Assembly: GCA_934675625.1 (NCBI GenBank)
Contig: CAKURH010000023.1
Location: forward strand, 1 to 39,589
DNA length: 39,589 bases
Reading direction: 5' to 3'
Source: an uncultured Kiritimatiellota bacterium
GTDB taxonomy: Bacteria; Verrucomicrobiota; Kiritimatiellia; RFP12; UBA1067
The position numbers were made by a program, and so were the translations under genes. This document shows, piece after piece, positions 1-8,440 of the stretch. The first letter of the stretch is position 1; every line of letters begins with the position of its first letter. The notes under the pieces were generated by a model. It made no database searches, was not told the origin of the DNA, and saw only the letters and a program-made list of their open reading frames with translations.

Positions 1-103
1 GAGGGCGATATGCGCCAACCCCGCGTCGCCACTGGGTGAAAACGACTTTTTCAGAAATCAAACTGGCAAACTCGGGATGGCGTCGGGAATCATGGTGAGG
101 GAC

Positions 104-112
104 AGTATACCA
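104..112 (-). promoter_or_regulatory. possible divergent extended -10 promoter
   Basis: Read on the minus strand this is TGGTATACT, an extended -10 element of the same type as the plus-strand promoters in this window. It would drive a gene to the left of the window. The first minus-strand ATG (91-93) closes after 11 codons, so no gene is supported here. Positions 1-178 hold nothing else I recognise. Confidence 0.35.
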
Positions 113-178
113 TAACCTCCGGCGCATTTGTTCAGGAATCTTTTTTGGAGATTTCTGTTCGATGTGCGGACGGCGATA

Positions 179-187
179 TGCTATAAT
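179..187 (+). promoter_or_regulatory. extended -10 promoter of the sialidase cluster
   Basis: TGCTATAAT is a perfect extended -10, followed after 2 bases by CGCCAT (190-195). No convincing -35 is seen, as expected for extended -10 promoters. The leader contains a small GC hairpin (CCCCG 196-200, CGGGG 206-210) and an AAAGGA ribosome binding site just before the ATG at 238. Confidence 0.6.
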
Positions 188-237
188 GCCGCCATCCCCG
201 CTCGCCGGGGCTGCAAACGAAACGAAAGGAACGCAAC

Positions 238-1155
238 ATGAATGTGAAGAAGAGTTTGTTTCTCGGTGCGCTGGCGCTGGGCGCCTGCCTGAACGGGCGG
301 GCCGCCGCCGACGGGGCGCTTCCGCCCGGCGGGCCCAAGGCGCTCCTCAAGGCGCCGCCGAAGGTGCAGGCGCACGCCGAGATCGCGTGGGCGCGTCCGA
401 TCTGCGTCGAGACGAACCGCTACATCGGCTGGCCGTCGGTGGCGTGCCTGAAGAACGGCGACGTCGTGGCCGTGTTCTCCGGCGACCGCGACGCGCACGT
501 CGATCCCTACGGCAAGGTGCAGCTGGTACGCTCGACGGACGGCGGCGAGACGTGGAGCGCGCCACGGACGATCGCGAACGGCCTGATGGACGACCGCGAC
601 GCGGGCATCGTGCAGATGCCGGACGGCGAAATTCTCGTGACCTACTTCACGTCCTCTTGCTGGACGGCGCCGAATATCCTGAAGAAGCATCCCGACTACC
701 GGCGGCACCTGGAGAAGATCGACCGCACGCTGCCGCAGGCGGCGATCGGCGACTACCTGATCCGCTCGCGCGACAACGGTCGGACGTGGAGCAAGCCGGA
801 GCGGATGGACGCGAACTACACGCAGACGCCGCACGGGCCGATCCTGCTGCGGGACGGCGGGCTGCTGGAGATCGGGCGCACGCACGTGAACGGTCGCGCC
901 ACGATTCGCGTCTCGCGCTCGGACGACCGCGGCCGCTCGTGGCAGATGCTCTGCGCCGACATCCCCGACCAGAACGGCGAGAACACGGGCGAGCCGCACA
1001 TCTTCTGCGAGCCGCACGTCGTCGAGCGCGCGAACGGCGACCTGGTGGCGCTCATGCGCTACCACGGCCCGGACAACTGCCTGCGCGTCTCGCGTTCGGC
1101 GGACGGCGGGCGCCGCGCGAGCTGCCGTGCCTCATGGCCACGAAGTGGCGCGTGA
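238..1155 (+). pseudogene. sialidase-like BNR/Asp-box lipoprotein, 3' truncated
   Basis: The product resembles non-viral exo-sialidases (GH33-like BNR repeat proteins), which release terminal sialic acid from glycans outside the cytoplasm. The N-terminus is a signal peptide with a lipobox-like L-G-A-C, cysteine at about residue 17, so a lipoprotein is plausible. Asp-box motifs (S-x-D-x-G-x-x-W) occur three times, beginning STDGGETW, SRDNGRTW and SDDRGRSW. The fourth (SADGGR, near 1105) is interrupted: the frame runs into 14 unrelated residues and stops. The frame +2 from there reads PRELP, as if about 13 bases encoding the Trp part of the box were lost. The C-terminal part expected of the family is absent, because the next gene begins at 1180. 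Start chosen from the AAAGGA site and signal peptide. Probably non-functional unless the lesion is an assembly error. Confidence 0.72.
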
Positions 1156-1179
1156 CCCGCTAGCGAAAGGAGGCGCCGG

Positions 1180-2460
1180 ATGAAGAAGGCCTGTCTGTGT
1201 GCGCTGGGTGTCGCGATGGGGGCGGCGGTGCGCGCCGCCCTGCCCGAGCCCATTGCCTACTTCGCGTTCGACGAGATCCGGGAGGGCGTCGTCGCCGACC
1301 TGTCGGGAAACGGACGCCACCTGACGGTCGGCGCGGGCTGCGCGCTGACGAACGATGCGGCGGCGGGTTCGGCGCTGTGGCTGGCGGGCGAGACGACGAC
1401 GTTTGCGCAGTTCGCCGTGCCGTCGCTGCCGAAGCGGACGATTTCCTTCTGGTACAAGCGCAGTTCTCAGCCCAGTCCCAACTTTGAGGAAAAGAGCGTG
1501 GCCGGAGACAAGAACTGCCTGATGCCGACGCTGATCGCGAACCTCAGCAAGTTCACTCTGCGATTCAACAACAGCTGGGCGGACGCGAACGACCACACGC
1601 TCGGCCTCGGGAACTACGACCTCGTCGCCTACTACGGGGACGGCGGCGCGCTCGGCGGCTCCTACGTCTCCTATGGGAAGTATCCGCAGATCTATCCGGA
1701 GAAGTGGACGCACCTTGCCTATACAATCGACGTCACGGATTCGCAGCCGCTGGAAGGTTCAGACCACCTCGACACCTTCAACCTGCGCTTCTACGTGAAC
1801 GGCGAGCTGTGGTTCGCGCAGGACGGCGGCACGACGACGAACGCCTACCCCGCCCAGACGGCGACGCTGGGCAACAGAACGAAAGACGGGCCGCGTCCCT
1901 GTCGCGGCGCGCTGGACGAGTTCAAGGTCTTCGACCAGTGCTTGAGCGCGGAGCAGGTGCGCGCGGAGTATGACCGCTGCAAGGACACGGCGAACCGCTT
2001 TCGCCTCGTCGCGTGGTATCCGTTCCAGGAATTTTCCGAGCCGGACGGCGACGGGAACTTCACGACGCCGGATCAGTCGCCGGAAGGCATCGTGAACGGG
2101 CGGGTCATGACGTGTTCCGCCGAGACGTCGGTCACGTCCGGTCCGCAGGGAGCGGACAAGGCGATTCACTTTCAGGGCACGGCGCTGACGCATGCGTTCG
2201 CCACGATTCCGTCCAAGGTCGAGGACTTCACGATGGCGGCGTGGGTCAACGTCTCCACGAACACGTCCATCGTGCGCTGCGAGGGGCAGACGTCGAACTA
2301 TCCCCGCCTCATCACGTATGGAAACTTCTCGTCCTACTATGTTCATTCGCTGACGTCGCTCAAGAACCAGTACACGATGCCGGGGGATGCGTCCGTGGCG
2401 AGCTGGCCAACACGAGCCCCGAAGTCGCCGGCGGAACGCTTGCCGCGCAGACGACGCTGA
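1180..2460 (+). pseudogene. LamG-domain secreted protein, 5' part of a frameshifted gene
   Basis: The start follows an AAAGGAGG-type site 12 bases upstream and encodes a signal peptide (about 20 residues, ending AVRAAL). Two concanavalin A-like/LamG domains follow (about residues 25-270 and 275-405), with the typical phrases GALDEFKVFDQCLSAEQV and WTHLAY. Such proteins are secreted or surface-attached and may bind glycans; no catalytic domain is visible. Near 2400 the second LamG loses frame: the reading ends in a short Arg/Pro-rich tail, while the correct LamG continuation (TLILGNYS, DVSDFRLY) lies in the next frame and runs to 4067. The two halves are one gene. The break lies at GGCGAGCTGG, readable both as Ala-Ser-Trp and as Gly-Glu-Leu. 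Confidence 0.75.
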
Positions 2461-4067
2461 TTCTCGGCAATTACTCCACGGCGAAGGGCACGCGCCCCTT
2501 CGAGGGCGACGTGAGTGACTTCCGCCTTTACGCGGGTGCGATGGACGCGGACGAGGTGGTGGCTCTCTATCGCGGCGCGGCGACGGTGGACGCGGGGGCG
2601 GACGCCGTCGTTTCAGGTGCGCGCGCCGTGCTGAAGGGCGCGGTGGGCGCGAATCGCGGCGGGCCCGGCGCGTGCGGCTATGCGGGTGCGGTTGCGTGGT
2701 CGCTCGTCTCGGCGCCGGAGGGCGGTGCGGCGGTCGAGTTTCTGCGTCCGAACAACCCCGTGACGGAAGTCACGTTGCCGGTCGAGGGCGCCTACGTCTT
2801 TCGCCTGACGACGACGGGCTTTCAGGGCGCGACGCAGACGGACACCGTGACAATCACGCGCGATGACGCGACGGGAACGGCGAGCGAAGCGCCGTCGGTG
2901 GATGTCGCGGCCGTCACGGCGGAAGTGGCGCTGCGCGCGTCGGTCGTCGACGGGCTCATTCGCCACTGGACGGCGAACGGCCTTGCGCGACGCGAGGAAG
3001 TCTCGGGGAGACTGACGATGCATACGGTCGACTGGTCGTTGGTGGGCCTTACGGACGGCGTGACGGGAAGTGCGTTCCAGTCGCGTCCGAACGTGGCCTT
3101 CGGCGGTGTGTTGCCCACAGACCTCACGTCCGGTGAGGAGCAGGGTGTTTATGGCTCCGGCTACGCGCCTGCGAACGAGTGGCTGACGATCTCGGCGTGG
3201 ATTCGCCCGGAGGCGGACTACCCGGATGACTGGTTCGCCGGCGTGGTGGCGCACCTGCCGTCGACGTTGAGCGTCTGCTACGGACAGTGGTGGTCGCCGA
3301 GCACCGCGACGGACGTGCTGCCGGGCTTCTGCATCCAGCAGACGGGCATCCTCGGCCATCAGGCCTACCTCAACTACGATCTCCCGTCCGGCACGGCCAT
3401 GGCATCCCTCTGCGGGAAATGGTCGCATGTCGTGGCGCTCGTCAACCGCCATGACACGTCCCAGTCGTCGTTCTACCTCAACGGCGAGAATCTGACGGAA
3501 AACACGGCGCGCCGCAGCTGCGGGAACTATCCAACCTATACGGCGGACAAGGGCGCCGCCGTCAACTTCAGCGGACAGCCCTGCGGCGGACGCTGGAACG
3601 CAAAGACCGTCACGCTGCTCAACACGGAAAGCGAGAACAGCGGAACCAACAACACCATCTACGGTGTCCAGCATGCGGAGACGGGCGTTCGGCGCTCGCG
3701 TCACTTCCCGGGCGCGGTGGACGAGATTCGTTTCTACAACCGCAAGCTGACGGAGGCGGAAATCGCCTTTCTGCATGATCACCCTGACGTGTCCGCGAAC
3801 GCCGCGCCCGTGGTCGGCAAGGCGCAGATGGCGACGACGCTGGTGAAGAAGCGGGCGACGGCCTGTGCGGCGGTGGCGGCGGACGACGGGAACGGCACGG
3901 CGGCGCTTACCTACGCGTGGCGGGTCGTGCGGGGAGACGCGACACAGGCCGTCTTCGCCGATCCGCAGGCCGCCGAGACGACGGTGACGGTGAACGCGAA
4001 GGGACGCTATGCGTTTCTGCTGCGCGTGTCGGACGGCGAGCGCACGACGGACGGCGAACCGATCTAG
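2397..4067 (+). pseudogene. LamG-domain secreted protein, 3' part of the same gene
   Basis: This is the continuation of the gene begun at 1180 in another frame. It holds the end of LamG domain 2, an Ig/PKD-like segment (ending FRLTTTGFQGATQTDTVTIT), a third LamG domain (about 2950-3780, with WSHVVALVN and GAVDEIRFYNRKLTEAEIAF) and a second PKD-like segment. The frame closes at an in-frame TAG (4065-4067) inside that PKD strand. Reading through it gives 13 more codons ending NPGIAIILR and a TGA at 4107-4109, a tail resembling the end of the intact LamG protein at 36697. A TAC to TAG change would explain this. Not an independent gene: no start signal lies near 2397. Confidence 0.7.
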
Positions 4068-4115
4068 GTCGAGGTGCGGAATCCGGGAATCGCGATCATC
4101 CTGCGCTGACGGACG

Positions 4116-4622
4116 ATGAAGCGTGTTCTGCTAGCGGCCCTCGTGGCGATGGGCCTCGTGCGCTTGACGGAGGCGACGACGGAACTCCAGTGGTGCGCCG
4201 CGCCGACGCTGCCGGGCCTCGGCGTGCTGAAGCCCTATGCTGGGCTGTCGCACGGGCAGGTCCTGCTCGCGGGCGGCAGCAACTTCCCCGACACGCCGCT
4301 GGCGGCAGGCGGCACGAAGCGGTTCTACGACGAGATCTACGCGCTCGATGCCGCCGCGCCCGAAACGGGCTGGCGGCTCGTCGGGCGGCTCGACGCGCCG
4401 AGCGGCGAGGGCGGCTCGGCCACGGTGCCGGACGGTGTCGTCTGCGTCGGCGGGATGCGCGGCGGCGCGCCGACGGCGGCGGCGTTCCTCCTGACGTGGG
4501 ATGGCGCGCGCGCGGCGGTGCGGCCGCTGCCGGATCTGCCGGTCGCGGTGCGGGCCCCGGGCGTCGCCGCGCACGGCGCGACGGCGTTCGCGGTGGCGGG
4601 CGACCGCGTCTGGCGTCTGGCG
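4116..4622 (+). pseudogene. NanM-like kelch mutarotase domain, 5' part of kelch-SSS fusion
   Basis: The protein opens with a signal peptide or first membrane anchor and then kelch-type beta-propeller repeats of the YjhT/NanM cyclically permuted mutarotase family, which interconverts anomers of N-acetylneuraminate. Family phrases seen are VLLAGGSNFPDTP, the GGTKRFYDEIYAL segment and VCVGGMRGG. The frame is correct up to a tandem heptamer TCTGGCG TCTGGCG (4609-4622), after which the propeller continues in another frame. Restoring a third heptamer copy would give an uninterrupted VWRLASGEARWQEL. The frame used here runs on to 4901, but that part is meaningless. Start is the first ATG after the LamG gene. 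Confidence 0.7.
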
Positions 4623-6517
4623 AGGCGCGCTGGCAGGAACTCGACCGCCTGCCGGCGTCCGCGAAAGCCCCGTTGGCCGTCGTGCAGAACGTGCCGTTCC
4701 AGCGCACGGCCCTCTTCGTCTTCGGGGACGGCGGCACGGCGTGGTCGCGCGTCGTTGCGCCGACGGACGAGCCGGGCTGGCGGCGCGTCGATTTGCCGCT
4801 CCGAAACCCCGGCTCGACGCCGCTCGCGGTCGGCGACCAGCACATCCTCTTCTTCGGCGGCTTCCCGTTCACGAACGCGGTCACCTGCTACCACACGGTG
4901 ACGGAGCGGATGTTCGGCTACGGCACGGCGCCCGACGCGCCCAAGCTCGGACAGCCCGTCCTCCGTCTGCCCGACGGACGCCTCCTCTCGGCGACGGGCG
5001 AGGTTGCCGCCGGCGTCCGCACGCCCGACTGCTTCCTTGCGACGTTCGTGCGCACGCGGACATGGCATTGGACGAACTACGCGATCGTCATCCTCTACTT
5101 CGCCGCGATGGCGTTCATGGGCTTCTGGTTCATGCGCCGCAACCGCAGCGCCGACGACTACTTCAAGGGCGGCGGCCGTCTCCCGTGGTGGGTCGTCTCG
5201 CTTTCGATCTACGCGACGATGTTCTCGTCCATCACCTTTCTCTCGATTCCCGCGCTCACCTACGTCTCGGACTGCCGCTACTTCGGCATCTGCTTTGGCG
5301 TGCTCGCGCTCGCGCCGGTCGTCGTGAAGTGGTATCTGCCGTTCTTCCGCAAGCTGAACCTGACGAGCGCCTACGAGTTCCTGGAGGTGCGGTTCAACCT
5401 GTCCTGCCGGCTTTTCGCGTCCGCCGCGTTCATCCTCTTCATGATTGCGCGCACGGCCATCGTCACGTACCTGCCGGCGGTCGCGCTCTCGGCGGTCATC
5501 GGCCTCGACGTGAACGTCGCCATCGTCGCCGTCACGCTCGTCACGATCCTCTACTGCACGCTCGGCGGCGTCGAGGCCGTCATCTGGAGCGACTTCGTGC
5601 AGTCGGTGATCCTGATCCTCGGCACGGCCGCCATCTACGTCTTCCTCGTCTGCGGTACGGACGGCGGCTGGGGCGGCTTCCTCTCGCTCGGCGCGGCGGC
5701 GGGCAAGTTCCGCGTCTTCGACTTCGCGCTCGACTGGACGAAGCCGGTCTTCTGGGTCACGCTTGTCGGCGGGCTCGTCGCGAACCTCGCGAGCTACACG
5801 AGCGACCAGTGCGTCGTGCAGCGGTACATGACGACGCCGGACGAGAAGGGCGCGGCGAAGTCGATCCTGTTCAACGGCGTGCTCTCGTTCGCGAACTGCA
5901 TCGTCTTCTTCACGCTCGGGGTCGCGCTCTGGACGTTCTACCGCTCGCACCCGCAGCTGCTGGACGTCACGATGGCGCAGAACGACGCGGTCTTTCCGCT
6001 CTTCATCGGCAATGACCTGCCGACCGGCGTTTCGGGCGTCATCCTCGCGGCCGTCGCGGCGGCGAGCGCGTTCACGACCGACTTCTACAAGCGGCTGATG
6101 GTAACGCCTTCCCCTGTCCCGTGCGAACAGCGCGCGCTGCTCGTCTGCGGCAAGGTCTCGACGGTCGTCGTCGGGCTCTTGGGCGGCGGGTTCGCGCTTG
6201 TCTTGGCGAACGGCGAGGTCTACTCGATTTACGACCAGTTCCAGCGGTTCCTCGGCGTGCTGACGGGCGGGCTCGGCTGCCTCTTCTTCATGGGCATCTT
6301 TTGTCGGCGCGTCAACGCGGTGGGCGCGACGGCGGGGCTTGTCGCGAACTACGCCGTCTGCCTCGCGCTCGACCAGCTTTCGTTCGCGGGCAAGCCGCAC
6401 CTTCTCCTCTATGGCGCGTTCGGCATGGTCGCGTGCCTCGTCGTCGCGCCCCTCGTCAGTTTCCTCACGCGGTCTCTTGAGAAAAAAGGCAAGACAGGAC
6501 ATGAAGACACAATTTGA
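4616..6517 (+). pseudogene. kelch C-terminal half fused to sodium:solute symporter (SSS)
   Basis: Continuation of the gene at 4116. The rest of the kelch propeller runs to about 5050, then a membrane transporter of the SSS family begins (WTNYAIVILYF), with about 12-13 hydrophobic segments to the end. The SSS signatures RSADDYFKGGGRLPWWV and SAYEFLEVRF are clear. Given the mutarotase domain and the lyase next door, sodium-driven sialic acid uptake is the likely job. Oddity: around 6045-6080 the sequence reads AAVAAASAFTTDFYKR, lacking the serine-rich stretch (roughly MSTLSSxINS) that family members have between those segments and that holds Na+-site residues in characterised SSS proteins. The end overlaps the ATG of the lyase gene by 17 bases, implying translational coupling. 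It has no start signal of its own. Confidence 0.75.
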
Positions 6518-7412
6518 AGACAAGTGTTTCGCGGGCATGGCCGGGGCGCATGCCGCGCTGTTCACGCCGTTTGACGCGAAAGGCCGCGTCAACGGCGAAG
6601 CGATTGACGCGATGATTGAGCGCGGCCTCGCGCACGGCCTCAGGGGCTTCTACCTGACGGGCTCGACGGGCGAGGGGATGCTGCTCACGCCAGAGGAGCG
6701 CGTCTACGTCTACGACCGCGCGGTGCGGGCGGCGAAGGGGCGGGCGAAGCTGATCGCGCAGGTCGGCTGCGTCCGCACCGAGGATGCGGTCGCGCTCGCG
6801 AAGGCGGCGGCGAAGGCCGGCGTGGACAGGATCTCGTCCGTCGCCCCCGTCTACTTCGGACAGAGCTTCCCCTCGACCCTGCGCCACTACAAGGCGATCA
6901 GCGAGGCGACGGATCTGCCGTTCTTCGTTTACGCCTTCAACGCGACGCTCGTGCCGGAGCGTGACGTGCGGCTCTTCGACTTGCCGAACGTCCGGGGCAT
7001 CAAGTACACGGGCTCGAACTTCTACGCCTGCGAACGGGTGACGCGGATGCTCGACAAGGAGACGATTTGGTTCAACGGCTGCGACGAGCTGCTCATCTCC
7101 GCGCTGGCGATGGGCGACGTCTTCGCCGGCGGCATTGGCCTCAACTATAACATCATCCCGGGGCACTTCGCGAAGATCTGCGCCCTTTGCGCGGCGAACG
7201 ACTTCTGCGCGGCGATGCCGTGGCAGCTGGAGGTGAACCGCCTCGTCGATCTCGTCCTCGAAAGCCTCGCGGACAACTGGAGCGGCTGCAAGGCGCTGAT
7301 GAAGGCGGTCGGCATCGACTGCGGCCCCTGCCGTGCGCCCTACGCGCCGCTCACGGACGCGGAGGAACGCGCCATCCGCGCGAAGTTCGCGGCCCTGAAC
7401 TTGACTTTCTGA
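6501..7412 (+). CDS. nanA: N-acetylneuraminate lyase (DapA/NanA family)
   Basis: A 303-residue TIM-barrel aldolase of the DHDPS/NAL family, normal length (about 290-305). It cleaves N-acetylneuraminate to N-acetylmannosamine and pyruvate through a lysine Schiff base in the cytoplasm. Visible hallmarks are GSTGEG (residues 54-59, carboxylate binding), Tyr144 in the context FVYAFN, and the Schiff-base Lys168 in GIKYTGSN. Threonine two residues after the lysine and the Asn/Tyr context favour NAL over dihydrodipicolinate synthase. The ATG overlaps the end of the symporter frame by 17 bases. It is the only undamaged gene of this cluster. No nanE or nanK homologue follows, so the later steps must be encoded elsewhere. 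Confidence 0.88.
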   Translation: MKTQFEDKCFAGMAGAHAALFTPFDAKGRVNGEAIDAMIERGLAHGLRGFYLTGSTGEGMLLTPEERVYVYDRAVRAAKGRAKLIAQVGCVRTEDAVALAKAAAKAGVDRISSVAPVYFGQSFPSTLRHYKAISEATDLPFFVYAFNATLVPERDVRLFDLPNVRGIKYTGSNFYACERVTRMLDKETIWFNGCDELLISALAMGDVFAGGIGLNYNIIPGHFAKICALCAANDFCAAMPWQLEVNRLVDLVLESLADNWSGCKALMKAVGIDCGPCRAPYAPLTDAEERAIRAKFAALNLTF

Positions 7413-7666
7413 GAGGAAGGGACTGCGCGGATGACGTGGCGTGCGTTTTGTCTTCTGACGGTTGGCGAGTCCTTCTGCCTGCGGGGCGAAACGGTGTCGC
7501 CGCCGCCCGATCGCTGGAGCCGCGCCGAGGCGGCGGCACGTTCTTCACGCCCATCGCTGGACTGCTGTGCCGCGAATGGAGCTTCCCCGCAACGTCCGCG
7601 ATTACGATGCCGTGAGGCGAATCGTAAAAAAAATCAAATACCCCCTTGCGTCGTGCCCAGAGTTTT
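7413..7666. other. intergenic stretch with possible gene remnant
   Basis: A good AGGAAGGGA ribosome binding site precedes an ATG at 7431, as if another operon gene began here. The 90-codon frame has no recognisable domain and runs into the tRNA-Gly gene. I see a possible decayed reading frame and nothing more. Confidence 0.3.
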
Positions 7667-7675
7667 TGATATACT
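7667..7675 (+). promoter_or_regulatory. promoter of the tRNA cluster
   Basis: TGATATACT is an extended -10 located 18 bases before tRNA-Gly. A TTGCGT 18 bases upstream (7646-7651) could serve as -35. Confidence 0.55.
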
Positions 7676-7693
7676 ACGCACTGTTTTCGCGAT

Positions 7694-7769
7694 GCGAGGA
7701 TAACTCAGTTGGTAGAGTGCCACCTTGCCAAGGTGGTTGTCGCGGGTTCGAGTCCCGTTCCTCGCTCCA
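7694..7769 (+). tRNA. tRNA-Gly (GCC)
   Basis: Full cloverleaf with encoded CCA: acceptor GCGAGGA pairs with TCCTCGC (7759-7765), anticodon stem CCACC/GGTGG with loop TTGCCAA gives anticodon GCC, and the T-loop is TTCGAGT. The discriminator base is T. Confidence 0.97.
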
Positions 7770-7788
7770 GTGAAAGCCAAGGTGAGAT

Positions 7789-7864
7789 GGGGGCGTAGCT
7801 CAGCTGGTAGAGCAAGTGACTCTTAATCACTGGGTCCAGGGTTCGAATCCCTGCGCCCCTACCA
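7789..7864 (+). tRNA. tRNA-Lys (CTT)
   Basis: Cloverleaf with encoded CCA. Acceptor GGGGGCG pairs with CGCCCCT with a G-U pair at the first position; anticodon arm AGTGA/TCACT with loop CTCTTAA gives CTT. T-loop TTCGAAT. It lies 19 bases after tRNA-Gly, so the two are probably co-transcribed. Confidence 0.96.
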
Positions 7865-7887
7865 TTTCAACCCTTGACTGCTTCTGT

Positions 7888-7963
<76 letters not shown>

Positions 7964-7975
7964 ATCCTACTATCG

Positions 7976-7999
7976 AACTCTGAGACATCCGAGTTTTTT
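7976..7999 (+). terminator. weak rho-independent terminator after the tRNAs
   Basis: AACTC (7976-7980) pairs with GAGTT (7991-7995) over a 10-base loop, followed directly by a run of T (7994-7999). The stem is short, but the position 12 bases after tRNA-Phe and the T-run fit a terminator. Confidence 0.5.
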
Positions 8000-8365
8000 A
8001 CGCGGGTCTCGTCATCCGCCCCAATTTACAAGGGCTTCCGCGAGATGGGGGAGTCTCTGCCGTGTCACTTCGGGGGCGCGTGACGAGGGGTGTCGTGAGG
8101 GGGTTTCTCGGCCTGACTGCTCTCCGTTGCGTGTCACCGGTGACACGGACGGTTGTATGGTTTTCCTCAATGAAATCGCGGTTTTTCCGTGTGACGTCGG
8201 CGTTTGTATGATTCGGGCGCATTCGCCTCGTCACAAACTCATTTCGGCCCGTAGAGCAGTTTTCCCAGCAGCCGGAGCCGGGGCGTGTGTTTCATGCACA
8301 CTCTCGGCTGTGATCGTGCTGGCTGGTGCGAGCGGCGAGAACTTCGTAAAATAATTTCTAATAGA
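8000..8365. other. non-coding stretch before the restriction operon
   Basis: About 365 bases with no convincing gene on either strand. It contains several CGTGTCAC/CGTGACG-like sites (8061-8068, 8079-8085, 8188-8195), an 18-base palindrome listed separately, and no integrase or RNA gene that I recognise. Confidence 0.5.
8130..8147. promoter_or_regulatory. 18-bp perfect palindrome, possible operator
   Basis: CGTGTCACCGGTGACACG is a perfect palindrome with no spacer. The half-site GTGTCAC recurs nearby at 8061-8068 and, inverted, at 8188-8195. This suggests a dimeric DNA-binding protein site upstream of the restriction operon; the protein is unknown. Confidence 0.45.
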
Positions 8366-8412
8366 ATAGTAATATCTTACTATCGACACGGCGAACGCAA
8401 TCGTGATATAAT
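8366..8412 (+). promoter_or_regulatory. promoter and probable operator of the defence operon
   Basis: The -35 is TCGACA (8383-8388, five of six consensus bases), the spacer 18 bases, and the extended -10 TGATATAAT (8404-8412), followed after 3 bases by CGCCAT. An inverted repeat, ATAGTAA (8366-8372) and TTACTAT (8377-8383) around TATC, abuts and touches the -35, a position typical of an operator. The leader of about 22 bases carries GGAG (8427-8430), 10 bases before the ATG at 8441. Confidence 0.65.
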
Positions 8413-8440
8413 ATGCGCCATCTAACGGAGAATAGTCTAC

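Noticed and set aside
4065..4067. TAG recoding as a sense codon
   Set aside because: Other genes in the window end at TAG (25155-25157, 39247-39249) with no sensible extension, so a local nonsense change is simpler.
4337..6592. Minus-strand open frame of 751 codons opposite the symporter
   Set aside because: Extremely Arg/Glu/Asp-rich composition typical of antisense high-GC frames; the transporter on the plus strand is unambiguous.
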